27,083 bases of DNA from Priapulus caudatus (GCF_000485595.1 NW_014577312.1:39538-66620); one strand, 5' to 3'; counted from the stretch's first letter, positions 1 to 10,222 are shown. Program-made: numbers and translations. The notes: generated by a model from the letters alone, not told the origin.

Positions 1-717
1 GGTGAGGTTTCAGGGTTTTCCCAGGGTGAAATTCAACAGCAGGGAGGTCGGGAGGACGGAGATGGGAGGGGCAGGGGGAAACTAAGGGCGTCAGGGGGGC
101 GTGTATTTTTACCGCTACACACTTAATTAATGGTAAAATCTCCAACACCCATAGACGGTATTTGCGGGTTCTTGTATATATAAGATAGCCCGAGTTCGGT
201 GTACAGTTAACTTAGTGGTTGGGTTCAGGACATGTCAAACTGTTTGAACTTGGTATTGTCTGCAGATGCATGGTCCGGTACGTTAAAATACACGTGTCGG
301 CGTGTCCTGGCTGGAATGGAATTCTTGACGCATCGCATTCCCTGCGCTTGGCAAACTTTTATTGTGGTGGAATTTCAATCGGGGCCACAGCGCTATATTT
401 AACGGGCAGCGGCAACGATTTGTACACAGGGGGGAGTTTCACGCGCGCGCCCGTCTTGCCGCAACGTAGGGAGACCCTGGGTATGACAAATCATCAGCAG
501 GGCATTTTTAAATATTAATGTTATAGTCAAATCACTTCAATAGATAGACATGAAACTGCAGAGGCATCAAAACTGTTTTTAACATAGAAAATAAAAACCA
601 TACCAGTTTGTTTTACTGTAAAATTATATACTTAAAATTAAAGTTAATCTTTAGGCCTAGTATTATTTTGCCATCTTTTTGAAACATACACAACACACAA
701 CAACATTTCTTCGGTTC
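1..717. other. Upstream region, no gene recognised
   Basis: A GC-richer first 120 bases gives way to AT-rich DNA. A TATA-like string sits at about 174-184 and a 99-codon open frame follows at 219-518, but its translation shows no domain, signal or composition that I recognise, so I do not call it a gene. No RNA gene was seen. Confidence 0.4.
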
Positions 718-906
718 AATGATAAGAACATGGGTCCAATAAATCAATGAGCATTTTACTCAAGATTAAATATTATATTGGATATCAATAGAATAAGGTT
801 ATAGGGTTAGGGTTAGGATTAGCGTTCAGGGTCCTAGGGTTAGATTTAGGGTTAGGGTTAGGGCTTAGCAACATTGCGTTTTATTGGGACCCATGTTCTC
901 TATGAT
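718..906. mobile_element. Short inverted-repeat element with a TTAGGG-like core
   Basis: About 24-bp imperfect inverted repeats lie at 721-743 (key string GAACATGGGTCC) and 880-903. Between them, at 803-866, is a degenerate array of TTAGGG units. The terminal repeats show that this is probably a non-autonomous DNA element carrying telomere-like repeats, not a chromosome end. No clear target-site duplication was found, so the exact ends are uncertain. Confidence 0.55.
803..866 (+). repeat. Degenerate TTAGGG (telomere-type) array
   Basis: Roughly ten TTAGGG or near-TTAGGG units occur with interruptions (GTTAGGATTAGCG, GTTCAGGGTCC). TTAGGG is the common animal telomere unit. The array is short, degenerate and enclosed by inverted repeats. 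Confidence 0.8.
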
Positions 907-1043
907 ATCCTTGGGCCATTTCTTCTTTGTATTTTTTAACATCAATAACAATTAAACCAGAACAAGTAAGTACAAAGTAGTATACTAGGCCTAGTATAAG
1001 TATACCGCTAGGGGGCCTAATCTATTTTAATTTATATTAACAG

Positions 1044-1773
1044 GCATAATTCGACCATCGATTATGCAATTTTAACGAATGCTACAGTAAACTGGCCCGT
1101 TGTGTGTTAATAAGTCACTACCTTATACGCCAAACGCGTATTAGTTTGTCCATATCCTGCTGCTCGGTTACTAAGGAAATGTCTATATTGAAATCCGCGA
1201 GTCAAGAAACCTCGGTTGTTGACAGGTTAGAAACCGTCATGCACGCCGTGTAACGGTCAGTACTTGGGACGCGGTGCTCATACAGATTATTGTTGCACGG
1301 ACATTTTCGACGGTATGAATCGGCCCGTCAGCTGATTTCGCATCCTTTTGTAAGTCTTGAAGTGCGCATTCGTACGTTATGGTTTTACTCTTGGGATTCG
1401 GGTAAATGAATATACGTCTTCTTGAGAATTACAGCAAACATAATTAAATGTGGGCCACTAAGCGCAAATATAACACTAGGCCCAACCAATTTACCGGGAC
1501 AAACAATCGTGCTCAACATTCTTGTAAGCAACAATGCTGGACGCCACCGAACCGAACTCGTGGTTTATTTTGTTGGCCATAGAATTTTCGCAGTTGTCGC
1601 AGAATTACCAAAATTACGGATGTTTCAATAGACATCTTCTTAGTAATTAGCAGTGATATTGGACAAACTAATTACGCGTTTGGCATATAACGGTAATGGT
1701 ATTATTAATCAACCAAGCGTGCAGTTACATGTAGATCGGGCCAACTTATGCATAATCGATGGTTCGATTATGC
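1044..1773. mobile_element. Non-autonomous element with long terminal inverted repeats
   Basis: About 110 bp at the left (1044-1152) pairs imperfectly with about 113 bp at the right (1661-1773). Landmarks occur in both arms in opposite orientation: CCAAACGCGTA, GTTTGTCC, and a terminal small palindrome GCATAAT...CGATTATGC. The interior of about 500 bp has only one short open frame (1422-1631) with no recognised domain, so the element encodes no visible transposase. Superfamily is not assignable because a target-site duplication is not evident; the long arms resemble Mutator-like or foldback elements. Confidence 0.6.
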
Positions 1774-2096
1774 TTTTAAGTATTATGGATACAAACTTAT
1801 AATTAAGTACAATCTTCTTCTTGGCTTAAAACGAACTTAAAATGTTCTAAAACCCTAACCCGTAACAGTATTATCTTATTTAAGAGGTGCAGTTGCACTA
1901 CGCCTCAACTTACCTTACCATGAGGCATAATTTACGCTAGATTTACTGATATGAGTTAATTTTTGATATTATTGTTGCCAAGATCATTGTTTGTATACAA
2001 ACTGATCTTCCATCTTGGAAAACTGTTATCGTATGCTACCACTAGGTGGCGACGATCCCCTAAACACCAGAATGGCTCGAAATGACTTGAAATGGT

Positions 2097-2121
2097 ATTT
2101 ATTTATTTATTTATTTATTTA
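2097..2121 (+). repeat. (TTTA)n microsatellite
   Basis: Six tandem copies of the tetranucleotide ATTT are visible. Confidence 0.9.
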
Positions 2122-2877
2122 AAGACGGTACATTGGTAAAAGATATATTAACATGAGCTTGCATGCTCTCGCCGTCAGTGAAAAAATCAATGGTCAATGG
2201 GATTTTGAGTCTCTCGGTGTTTAGGAGGTCCTGGTGCATGCAGTGCAAACTGTATGCAGTGCCCCTTCGCTCACTCAGGATACGCTCAGAGGATAACGAC
2301 TAGATTTGCATCTGCGTACAGGAAGCCTATATACATATATATACAATTCTACTAAGTATAACGAATAAATTCATATAATATAATTATAATATGACAAATC
2401 ATATTTTAAGCGCTCCTTGAATCACTGAATCTCTATAATATAATCTGGATAGGGCATCCGCAGCCATCATGACACCAGTGACACGCGCGCAGCGCACTTC
2501 CAACCACTCTGCTAAGATGGAATCTGCCCGCGTCTGTGCCCCACAACATTTCAAATGAATATTAGAAAACGCGACTTATTCTTATTATTAAATTAGCATC
2601 AGAAAAAACTTTGATACATACTTAAGAGATTATATAAATATGGATATGTAGTATAGGATACATGTTATGGAGCTAACAAGGGGAACGAGAAATTACACAA
2701 AAATAATTTTTTACGATGAACGTCACGAGCACGTGGCTAGCTAGTCGGAGACCTAATTCAACAATAATTATAAATAATTTTATGTTACCATTTCGTGATG
2801 AAAAACCATGGTGTTGTTGAAAACACGTGGTATGAACATGATGAAAATGATGAAACTTGAAGTTATGTACTATACTG

Positions 2878-2898
2878 TATATATATATATATATATAT
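2878..2898 (+). repeat. (TA)n microsatellite
   Basis: An uninterrupted TA dinucleotide run. Confidence 0.9.
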
Positions 2899-4992
2899 TT
2901 TTATTTATTTTAATGAATATAGAGATTGCTAGAATTTTAGATCATAGGAAAGCTACATATAATGGATAATTATTTTATATAAATTAATATAGCGTGTTGC
3001 TCGGGGGAATAGCCCCTGCGCGTGCTGGGTATTGTTGTTGATACAATATGTACCACCCAGAGGATTAGAGGTATTCTATCTGGGTTTGCGGTTTACATTA
3101 TTGTATTTTAGGTATGTTGATGATGTGTTAGCATGGCCTGTACCAATTAGATTCGCTAGGTACTGTGTTTCTAAGCCCGACAAGGGCTTAGCCGAAGCCG
3201 ACGCGACCGCAGTAATGGTCCTTACCCCGCGATAAACGCACCCTCAGAATTACAAGCGGAGTTACTATAACGTCTGCATTTTGCGGATAGACAATGCTGT
3301 GGACCTGTTGTCTTATCTTCTAACCTAGCAAGACCGTTTTCTTGGAGGTAAGGTACTTGTAAAGTGTAATTTTGTCATGGATGTAAAATTAATGGAAGCT
3401 AAACCAATGGTGTAAGCTACACCACATTGTAATTTTGCGTGTAGTGCGTGTGTTACTCACTGCTACAATGCGCTCTCGTCGTCGACCTCACGGACGGCAG
3501 TTAGATGCGCTGAGGTCAACAGGTACTGATGATTCGTTTCGCGGACCACGGAAGCATTCCACACTCTCGGATGGCGTTATAAGAAACATGCTCGCCACTC
3601 AGGCTTCACTGTTCCTTAACGAGATTTCAAATGGATTTCAGCTGGCAATTGCGGCTTTCTGAGCTAAGTTTTTTGTTGGCGGCATTTTTACTCCGAGTTA
3701 GTTTAGATTTCGATGGATTTCATTCACGACTTCGCGATTTTGTTGGGTTTCATCGCGACTCATCTGTTCCGGCGTTCCTTTAAGAGACTCAATATCTAAT
3801 TTTTATGAACGATTATATCTAATAATTTTTGGTATTGTTCGGAGACGAAATGTCATGTTTCGACGATAGCAATGCATAATTCAATCTGTACACCCGGTCA
3901 ATGAGCTCACTATCGAACGATTGGGCGAGTTCTGCGTTTGAAACGGCGCCGATCTCCAGCGGCGTGAGAAATGTGAGTCCATTATGAAGAACTGTCTGAC
4001 AACGGAACCAATGCCGAACAGACTTATGAAAGCAACATACGACAGAAGCGATTTGTGAACAGAAATAAGCAAAGTGACAAGTACAATGATAATGAAGATA
4101 TCTTGAGTCAGGGTGGGACTGGTGAGTAGTATGGAAGCAGAAGTACAGGTGATATGCTCCAATAATGCTATGAGCAGAAATGAATCGGTATGAGGGAGTA
4201 TTAGCGCATGGCACGTGAATAATCTGGAGACTACATCGATGTGCCTGAGGTGATTGCCGCAATGGTAAGCATAATTTTAACATGTTTAGGGAATTATGAG
4301 AAAGGTTTTAGAAGAATGATAGACCTATGTAACCTGTAAGTAAGTAGACTTACGTCTTTTGATAGTGACTATACATCCAGTAAGAATGATACCCACCGGT
4401 GCTCTTCGTGACCTCATTTTTGCACCGCAACGCTGCAACGTTTTTGCAACGCTCCACTGGCGGCTTTGACGAGGCTCGTACGGGAGTTGGAAAGCAGGTG
4501 GTAGTTTCCCAAAATGCAGTGCGCCGCCTATAGCCCTGTACTTGCAGCCATTTACATAAACTGTGCAACTCGGATGGAGCAACTCGCAAACAAAGATGGA
4601 GTGGAATGATTGAATGTTTGTGTTATATTCGCATGAAATCAAGCGAGCGTCGAGCGAATTTTGGCAGCACGCTTTCCTACCTGCTATATATTTATGTGTC
4701 AGTGTGCAGCAGCTAGCGTGCGGCGGCCAGCGTGTGTTGCAGATGAGCATTTTGACGGCATTTACAGCAAATTGTCATCAATAATAGGTGAAAGAGAGTA
4801 GAGAAACATTAAGACTTTGTTAGTAAATAGATTTCGTATTTATTTAGCATTCTATTTTATTGAAACGCTCCAAATGCCTGTGCACCGTACTGCTACGACT
4901 GTGCAACATCGGAGCAACCTATACTGATGGTGTTGTGATTGTTATTTTTGTTTTCCAGATCATCTTATCACACTTGTCCATCAACACCTACA

Positions 4993-5162
4993 ATGTCTAG
5001 CAGCGAGCGGAAGGTCGAAGCTTCGGAAAAGTGCAAACATGTTGCAAAAGGAGCAGCCAAGGCAACCAAGTCCACCCTGAAGAGCGAGCTGCTTCCCATT
5101 CTCATGAAATTCGTTAAGGGATTTTCAATTCTGTCAGGAGTATGGCTTGTAGGATACTACAG
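4993..5162 (+). CDS. ESYT: Extended synaptotagmin, exon 1 (N-terminus, first membrane segment)
   Basis: Encodes residues 1-56 plus two bases of codon 57. The start is the ATG after a clear acceptor (TTTTGTTTTCCAG, ending at 4958), leaving a 34-base untranslated leader in this exon; the earlier in-frame ATG at 4939 lies inside the acceptor tract and is rejected. The protein opens with a charged Ser/Lys/Glu-rich stretch, then a hydrophobic segment around residues 35-55 (LLPILMKFVKGFS...GVWLVGYY). Known E-Syt proteins start with such a hydrophobic hairpin that anchors them in the ER membrane. The donor AG|GTCAGT is at 5163 (phase 2). A 5' untranslated exon upstream is implied but was not located. 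Confidence 0.85.
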
Positions 5163-5379
5163 GTCAGTCTATACTTCATCTAAGTCATTTCAAGTTGTTA
5201 TAGTTCTTTGTTGTTTGTGTTAACAACATGCTGTAACTGATGTCTTATAAGTCCTATGTGGACTATATAGTGTACTGGTAGTCTTTATAACAAAAAACTG
5301 CAAGTTCTCGAGTACAAGAGAGTGTTTATTTCTTACGGTTTTGCTGGTTGGCTTCATATGGCAAGCAACCTCCTAATTA

Positions 5380-5730
5380 CAGGGGTAGAAATTAACTTTT
5401 GAACACGGGAGTCCAACGGACTCCCTACCTTCAAAAAGAGGGAGTCCGCAGCAAAATGAGGGAGTCCGCAGTCTGAGGTTCAAAATTAAAGATATTAACA
5501 ATAACGCATGTGTTTATTTTTAAGATTCATGCGGTTGCACGTCTGTCAAATATTCTTTGGATATTAGCTGAAAAAATACGGTATTTTCACGAGGCCGTGC
5601 TCTGGAACGAACTAGGTAGTATGGCAGAATTTTCAGGGAGTCACACGGACCCCTGCATATGTCAAATCAGGGAGTCCGACAGTAAATCAGGGAGTATTTG
5701 ACTCCAGACTCCCATTAATTTCGCACCTTG
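5380..5730. mobile_element. hAT-like non-autonomous element in intron 1
   Basis: The left end CAGGGGTAGAAATTAA and the reverse complement of the right end CAAGGTGCGAAATTAA are imperfect inverted repeats of the hAT type. Inside, the motif GGGAGTCC or a close variant recurs near both ends (about 5407, 5440, 5460, 5637, 5669, 5689), like subterminal transposase-binding repeats. I see no convincing 8-bp target duplication, so the insertion is old or the ends are slightly off. Short open frames inside (such as 5510-5701) are not genes. Confidence 0.5.
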
Positions 5731-5872
5731 TGATTATTACTTGTTGCCCTGTAACCATGGGTTACAGTTTGTTGTTATCATTTATCTCTACCAGGAGCAA
5801 TCCCAGTAATGAAGGGATCTGTTATAGTCTTCGTGGTCATTACTATATATCTTCGCTATCTGTTCCTTTCAG

Positions 5873-6026
5873 GTATAGCCTGTCGTGGGTGCTACTAGGT
5901 CTGCCGATATGGCTGTGGACCAGTTACAAACAGAACAAGCAGATTGAAAAGCGCATGGTACAGCATGAGATTGTCAACAATGAAAAGGAGGTTATACTTG
6001 CATCGATTGAAGACCTGCCAAGCTGG
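5873..6026 (+). CDS. ESYT: Extended synaptotagmin, exon 2 (second membrane segment and linker)
   Basis: Acceptor TTCCTTTCAG ends at 5872 and the codon split from exon 1 completes as Arg57. Residues 58-108 begin with a second hydrophobic stretch (YSLSWVLLGLPIWLW) that completes the membrane hairpin. A charged helix follows (KQNKQIEKRMVQHEIVNNEK), then IEDLPSW, the conserved run-in to the SMP domain. The donor TGG|GTGAGC at 6027 leaves phase 0. The open frame continues past the donor with an unrelated tail ending in a stop, which supports the donor. The match to the E-Syt family is strong in order and spacing. Confidence 0.92.
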
Positions 6027-6252
6027 GTGAGCATGCGCCACTTTTTAATTAATGAATATATGGAAGATTAATCTGTTTAAGAGCAAGGTAATTGTGTTTG
6101 TCATGAATACAGAGAAATGAGAAAATGTGTGGACGACTAATACAGACATTTAGTGAGTAAGGCCAAACAAAAAAATACCTTTGGTTCGGGTCACATGGAT
6201 AGTAAAAATTAGGGTAGGTAGGTATAACATTTTTTTCCCCCACAAGTTAAAT

Positions 6253-6336
6253 GTACAGCTTGATACAGCTTGAAATGCAGCTTGAAATGCAGCTTGAAAT
6301 GCAGCTTGAAGGCATTGAAGGCAGCTTGAAATGCAG
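6253..6336 (+). repeat. Minisatellite, about 12-bp unit GCAGCTTGAAAT
   Basis: Six or more consecutive copies of CAGCTTGAAATG or near variants are visible, with one interruption (GGCATTGAAG). Confidence 0.85.
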
Positions 6337-7247
6337 GAGCCACGAGATGCAAATTAAAAAACAACAACCCCTGAATGATGAAATTTGAAACCCTCTAAAA
6401 GTCACCGCAGTCGCACATTTTTTCACTCCGAAATGTGAAGTCGGGCGTGTTGTTATGCTTTAAAAATTTAGTCATGAAAGGGGGCACTTTATAGAGCTCT
6501 ATATATAGTTGTGTTGACATCTTCAAAGCATGTGCAGTCTTGCATCAATGAACCTCGCCCCGTGTGTGTATTTTAGAGATCTGTGCTGCCAGTCAACTAG
6601 TTTGCAAGGTTATATATATATGTGGGGTATGATGAGAAACTCGTCGGCATATTATAGCATTCCTGAAGCATAACAAACTTGCTTCAAAGCAAGGAATTGC
6701 AGCGTTCACGTTTGTAGGTTCTCTCTGCATTATCATCATGATGTAACAGGAACATGTACGTAATATTGAAAACAGCTGTGATTGTTCGCGACAAAAGTAT
6801 CCATGAATGCAGGCGTGTCAATGAGAAGGCCCTGTCTAAACTCTTGGGATCGTATATAGGAATGATTCTTGTCTACAGTCAGTACGAGTTTAGTGTCCAC
6901 TGTCCAGGACTGATAGGTGGTATTGATCGTTGGGATATACATGCCCTGGAAAGCTTGCCTAAGATAAGATAAACGATGTTGAGAATTCCGTTCAAAAATG
7001 TAGTGAATATTGTAGTTATAGGTAGATAATTATCATTAATTTACTTATCAGTAGATAAGTAAGGTGTTATTGTCAACGTTAATTCTCATTACATAATACA
7101 CTATTCGAATTTATGCATGTTAACTTTCAATTAGAATGAAAACATACGAGTAAAACACATGGAATGTGTGATTTACTGTAAAGACGTGCACGTGCACGTG
7201 TGCGAATGTGCAATTAGATTGAATATTGAATAGAATCAATCATCGTT

Positions 7248-7312
7248 TGGATAAAGCATGTAATGGCATGCATAATGGCATTAAATTTAATGGCATGGAT
7301 AATGGCATCTGC
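7248..7312 (+). repeat. Short tandem repeat, TAATGGCATG-like unit
   Basis: Four to five copies of AATGGCAT separated by short variable bases. Confidence 0.7.
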
Positions 7313-7370
7313 AATATTGTGCTGATCAGTTCTATTACTATAGACGTAATCTAGACCGTTGTGATTGTAT

Positions 7371-7434
7371 CAGGAGTGTATAATATAGATTATAATATAT
7401 AATATTCTATATAATATAGATTATACACTCGGTG
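7371..7434. mobile_element. Palindromic mini-element (CAGGAGT family), copy 1
   Basis: The left arm starts CAGGAGTGTATAATATAG and the right arm ends with its near reverse complement, TTATACACTC then GGTG instead of CTG. Flanks ATTGTAT and ATAGTAC match at 5 of 7 positions. The damaged right tip suggests an older copy. Confidence 0.65.
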
Positions 7435-7524
7435 ATAGTACTCTACATTCCTATAACACCTCCACACTCATAATACTCCTAAAATACTCCTATACTATAC
7501 ACTTCTAATTGTATAACTTAACAT

Positions 7525-7596
7525 CAGGAGTGAATATAATAATAGAATAGAATATCTATCAGAATCTAATAGAATATCTATTATTATTCACTCCTG
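7525..7596. mobile_element. Palindromic mini-element (CAGGAGT family), copy 2
   Basis: CAGGAGTGAATAATAATAG-type arms close on ATTATTCACTCCTG. Both tips are intact, but no matching 7-bp flanks remain. The arms pair with each other better than with those of the neighbouring copy. Confidence 0.7.
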
Positions 7597-7914
7597 ATTC
7601 CGTGTGTACGTTGAGCTATTATACGCGCCCCACCCCAACAAAATCAGCTGCTGGTCAGGCTGCATTCTTTGGCTATGTCGTTCCCGTCCCTTGCCTGCTA
7701 TACACCCACCCATAGTAGAATGCATAATGTTGTTGTCATACTGTACATCGTAGTGGGGCGGGGTTCGTGGTAATTGTTCAATGTTGTGTTATTGTGCATT
7801 GCGTGAATCAAAGCTATTAAATTCTATAATGATCTGCTGAATGTACACACAGACTCACAGTGTAGAATATGCGTAACGTAAACAATGATTCACGGCATCG
7901 CATACCTGTGTTAT

Positions 7915-7965
7915 CAGGAGTAGATAATAGGGATTATTAATAGGGATCCCTATTATCTACTCCTG
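7915..7965. mobile_element. Palindromic mini-element (CAGGAGT family), copy 3
   Basis: A 51-bp element: two perfect 20-bp arms (CAGGAGTAGATAATAGGGAT and its reverse complement) around an 11-base loop. It is flanked by the direct repeat GTGTTAT at 7908-7914 and 7966-7972. Confidence 0.9.
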
Positions 7966-7972
7966 GTGTTAT

Positions 7973-8027
7973 CAGGAGTAAGATAATATAGATAATATAG
8001 TATAGATCCTATATTATCTTACTCCTG
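7973..8027. mobile_element. Palindromic mini-element (CAGGAGT family), copy 4
   Basis: A 55-bp element with arms CAGGAGTAAGATAATATAG and its reverse complement. It shares the GTGTTAT at 7966-7972 with copy 3 and has another GTGTTAT at 8028-8034, so three copies of the target bracket two elements. The arm sequence differs from copy 3 beyond the first eight bases. Confidence 0.9.
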
Positions 8028-8474
8028 GTGTTATGTACCTAGAATCCTTTACCAGGTGTATACACGTAGAAATTGCGCGTTCTCTATACACACATCTTAT
8101 AATAATTACCGAATAAAAATAGTAATCTTACAGTACAACTAAATATCGCATAGAAATTATACGTGTGAATGTGAACACGTGTGTGGGAGGTTGTCTAGGC
8201 GGTATAGGATGAGCTTTGCAGCTGGCTGTTATATATATACTGCTGCACCTCTCTGCAGTCTATGTGATCGGGCAGGCATAAAAGCGGTATTTTTACACGA
8301 CTAAAAATAGCACGAACGCCTTTTTCGCGCGCGTTGGTCTATCAGTATCAGGGATGTCTGCCTCTGGGTAGAAACTATACGGGATCGATCAAACAGTGAT
8401 GCATGGGCAGCATGACAAGTGTTGATCAGTATTTGCCAAGGCCTATAGATATAAACTTAGGTTGTTGTTTATAT

Positions 8475-8537
8475 CAAGAGCTAATAATGCCTTTATTAGA
8501 GGTTATATACTGATTACCTAAGTATTATTAGCTCTTG
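8475..8537. mobile_element. Palindromic mini-element (CAAGAGC variant), copy 5
   Basis: The arms CAAGAGCTAATAAT and ATTATTAGCTCTTG pair perfectly. The flanks TTTATAT (8468-8474) and TTTATAT (8538-8544) are a perfect 7-bp direct repeat. Confidence 0.88.
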
Positions 8538-8612
8538 TTTATATCTATATGCCTTTGTATTTGCTGATTTTCAGGAGAGATTCTCAAGGGTCCCGAATTA
8601 TTGCGTGGAAGC

Positions 8613-8674
8613 GAGGGGTGAGTAATGACAAATTTCACCCAAATTCACACAAATTTGTCATTATTCGCCCCCTG
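8613..8674 (-). mobile_element. Palindromic mini-element, AATGACAAATTT subfamily, copy A
   Basis: The arms GAGTAATGACAAATTT and AAATTTGTCATTATTC are inverted around a short loop. The tips resemble AGGGGTGA and CCCCCTG. It is a close relative of the element at 8785-8845 in the opposite orientation, loop included. No flanking duplication was found. Confidence 0.7.
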
Positions 8675-8784
8675 ATAGAATCGATATGGTGCGCCCGTCT
8701 TAGGCAGCCTGCATGTTCTCTTTTTCAACGTTTGTCTTTGTTCAACGTTTTTTATAGAATGGTTTAGGTAGTTTTGTGATCGAG

Positions 8785-8845
8785 CAGAGGTGAATAATGA
8801 CAAATTTGTGTTAATTTAGGTGAAATTTGTCATTAGTCACCCCTG
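8785..8845 (+). mobile_element. Palindromic mini-element, AATGACAAATTT subfamily, copy B
   Basis: Begins CAGAGGTGAATAATGAC and ends GTCACCCCTG, with AATGACAAATTT inverted inside. It matches the reverse complement of copy A along nearly all its length, including the loop. Confidence 0.7.
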
Positions 8846-8910
8846 GTATATAGTGTATGGCACTGATAGCACGTTTAAGTCCCCCCACCACCACCACGCT
8901 CACTCTACAG

Positions 8911-8969
8911 CGCGCGCACACACACACGCACGCACGCACGCACGCACGCACGCGCACGCACACGCACAT
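8911..8969 (+). repeat. (AC)n/(CACG)n microsatellite
   Basis: A run of CACA followed by tandem GCAC tetranucleotides. The apparent His/Ala/Arg-rich open frame across it is a translation of the repeat. Confidence 0.9.
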
Positions 8970-8991
8970 ACACATAAAGAGCTAATAATAC

Positions 8992-9084
8992 CAGGAGTAA
9001 GATAATATAGGTTACTCTTCTATTACTTCTATTTCTCTTCTCTTCTTCTATTCTAGTCTACTCTCCTATATTATCTTACTCCTG
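8992..9084. mobile_element. Palindromic mini-element (CAGGAGT family), copy 6
   Basis: The arms CAGGAGTAAGATAATATAGG and its reverse complement enclose a pyrimidine-rich interior of about 50 bases. Perfect 7-bp flanks ATAATAC occur at 8985-8991 and 9085-9091. This is the longest member, and its arms closely resemble those of copy 4 and the copy at 23923. Confidence 0.9.
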
Positions 9085-9509
9085 ATAATACCTATATAAT
9101 AGCGCCCTGTTACACACGTGCTGTAGCGTGAGCGTGGTAGGGGTGACTTCACTTGATCCAGCTGCCAGTGAGTTTATGTAGTATTGTTTTAGTCATATTG
9201 GCTCATGATGATAGAAGTATTGTCCTGATCTGATATGTAGTTGATCAGCCTACCATCTGCGACCAATGTCGCTGGTCAGTTTATGCCCAATGTCCTCGAA
9301 AAACTGGGGATACCCCACCTGACTGCATTCGTACTAATAGGTTTGGCAAGCTATTTGCTCGCCTATTAACGTTTGTCGGCATAGATCTTACAACGTGAAG
9401 TTTTTGCACCAGTCAACAGATCTCGGCAGTGTAGTACAAACTTCTTGTGCTAATTTGTTATTTTTTACCTGCTATCGCAGTTCTTGCTAGCAGGCACGCG
9501 CATGTATAT

Positions 9510-9567
9510 ATATGTATGTGCGTGCGTGCGTGCGTGGGCGTGCGGGGCGTGGGTGCGGGCGGGCGTG
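9510..9567 (+). repeat. Imperfect (TGCG)n microsatellite
   Basis: TATATATG followed by degenerating TGCG units that end in a GGGCG-rich tract. Confidence 0.85.
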
Positions 9568-9980
9568 TAAGTAGTATTGGTACCAGCGGTTTATGGAAAT
9601 GGCAGGCACTTGCTAGGTGTACTAGCAAGCAAGATGCAGGGCTTGGGTCTGGTCGAGGTTGGCCATGACACATGATAGGCCAATTTTGACTTTTCAAGGT
9701 AGGCTGGGTATAGCGGTACACGTTGTGATCAGCTGGCCCAGTAATATATCCGCTTGCACTACAGAATGTCAATGAGCAGAAGTGGAGTCAGTGCTCTTGT
9801 GTGCTGCGTTGAATGTACATGGACAGAGCAGCTGTTGCAGCGAGCTGTCTACACAAACCCCTCCATATTTATTGCCACCACCATATGCACAGTATGCGTT
9901 TTGATGAACGCACTAAAAATTAAGGGAAGCACAAGTCCGTGGGCATTAGGCGTTGCACCTATCGAATTTCTACACGTGTG

Positions 9981-9994
9981 TGCACGTGCGTACG

Positions 9995-10037
<43 letters not shown>
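9981..10037 (+). repeat. (TGCG)n microsatellite
   Basis: About twelve TGCG units after a TGTGCACGTGCG lead-in. Confidence 0.92.
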
Positions 10038-10222
10038 CTACATTCTAAGGAAGGCTTTCAGCTTCCCGTTTCCAGGTTCTCGGTTTATTAGTAGGTGCCG
10101 TAGTGGCACCCGTTTTAAGGGTAGTGTCAGGTTGCGTCGATAGATAACAGAAACACAGTATTATGAAAACTACTCTTCGTGCGTCTATTTCAGCCTAATC
10201 AAACACAATCCTACGATACTAT

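Larger units (their letters stand above)
1774..4958. other. AT-rich upstream region, no supported gene
   Basis: This stretch contains simple repeats and several short open frames on both strands (3032-3235, 3435-3662, 3819-4283 minus, 4325-4750 minus). None shows a recognisable domain. It should contain the promoter and any 5' untranslated exon of the E-Syt gene, because exon 1 begins directly after a good splice acceptor at 4957-4958. A perfect donor string GTAAGT at 4336-4341 could end such an exon, but this is only a guess. Confidence 0.4.
6027..7370 (+). other. Intron 2, left part: low-complexity AT-rich DNA
   Basis: No exon or RNA gene is visible. It holds a minisatellite at 6253-6336 and a tandem TAATGGCATG-type repeat at about 7248-7312. 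A stretch at 6160-6235 (GGTTCGGGT...AGGGTAGGTAGGT) weakly resembles the left part of the element at 18013-18310. Confidence 0.6.
9092..10222 (+). other. Intron 2, middle part
   Basis: No exon was identified. Two TGCG-type microsatellites (9510-9567, 9981-10037) create spurious Cys/Val/Arg-rich open frames. The rest is unique sequence without a recognised feature. Confidence 0.55.

Noticed and set aside
219-518. 99-codon frame after a TATA-like string
   Set aside because: No recognisable motif, biased Cys/Gly composition without pattern, and no supporting signals beyond a common AT-rich string.
803-866. Chromosome end or fusion point from TTAGGG repeats
   Set aside because: The array is short, degenerate and enclosed by inverted repeats, so an element-borne origin fits better.
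4939-4992. Upstream in-frame ATG giving 18 extra residues before the chosen E-Syt start
   Set aside because: It lies within the pyrimidine tract and acceptor TTTTGTTTTCCAG, so it would not be in the mature mRNA.
9458-9772. 104-codon minus-strand frame
   Set aside because: Half of it is the complement of the TGCG microsatellite, and the rest has no recognisable content.
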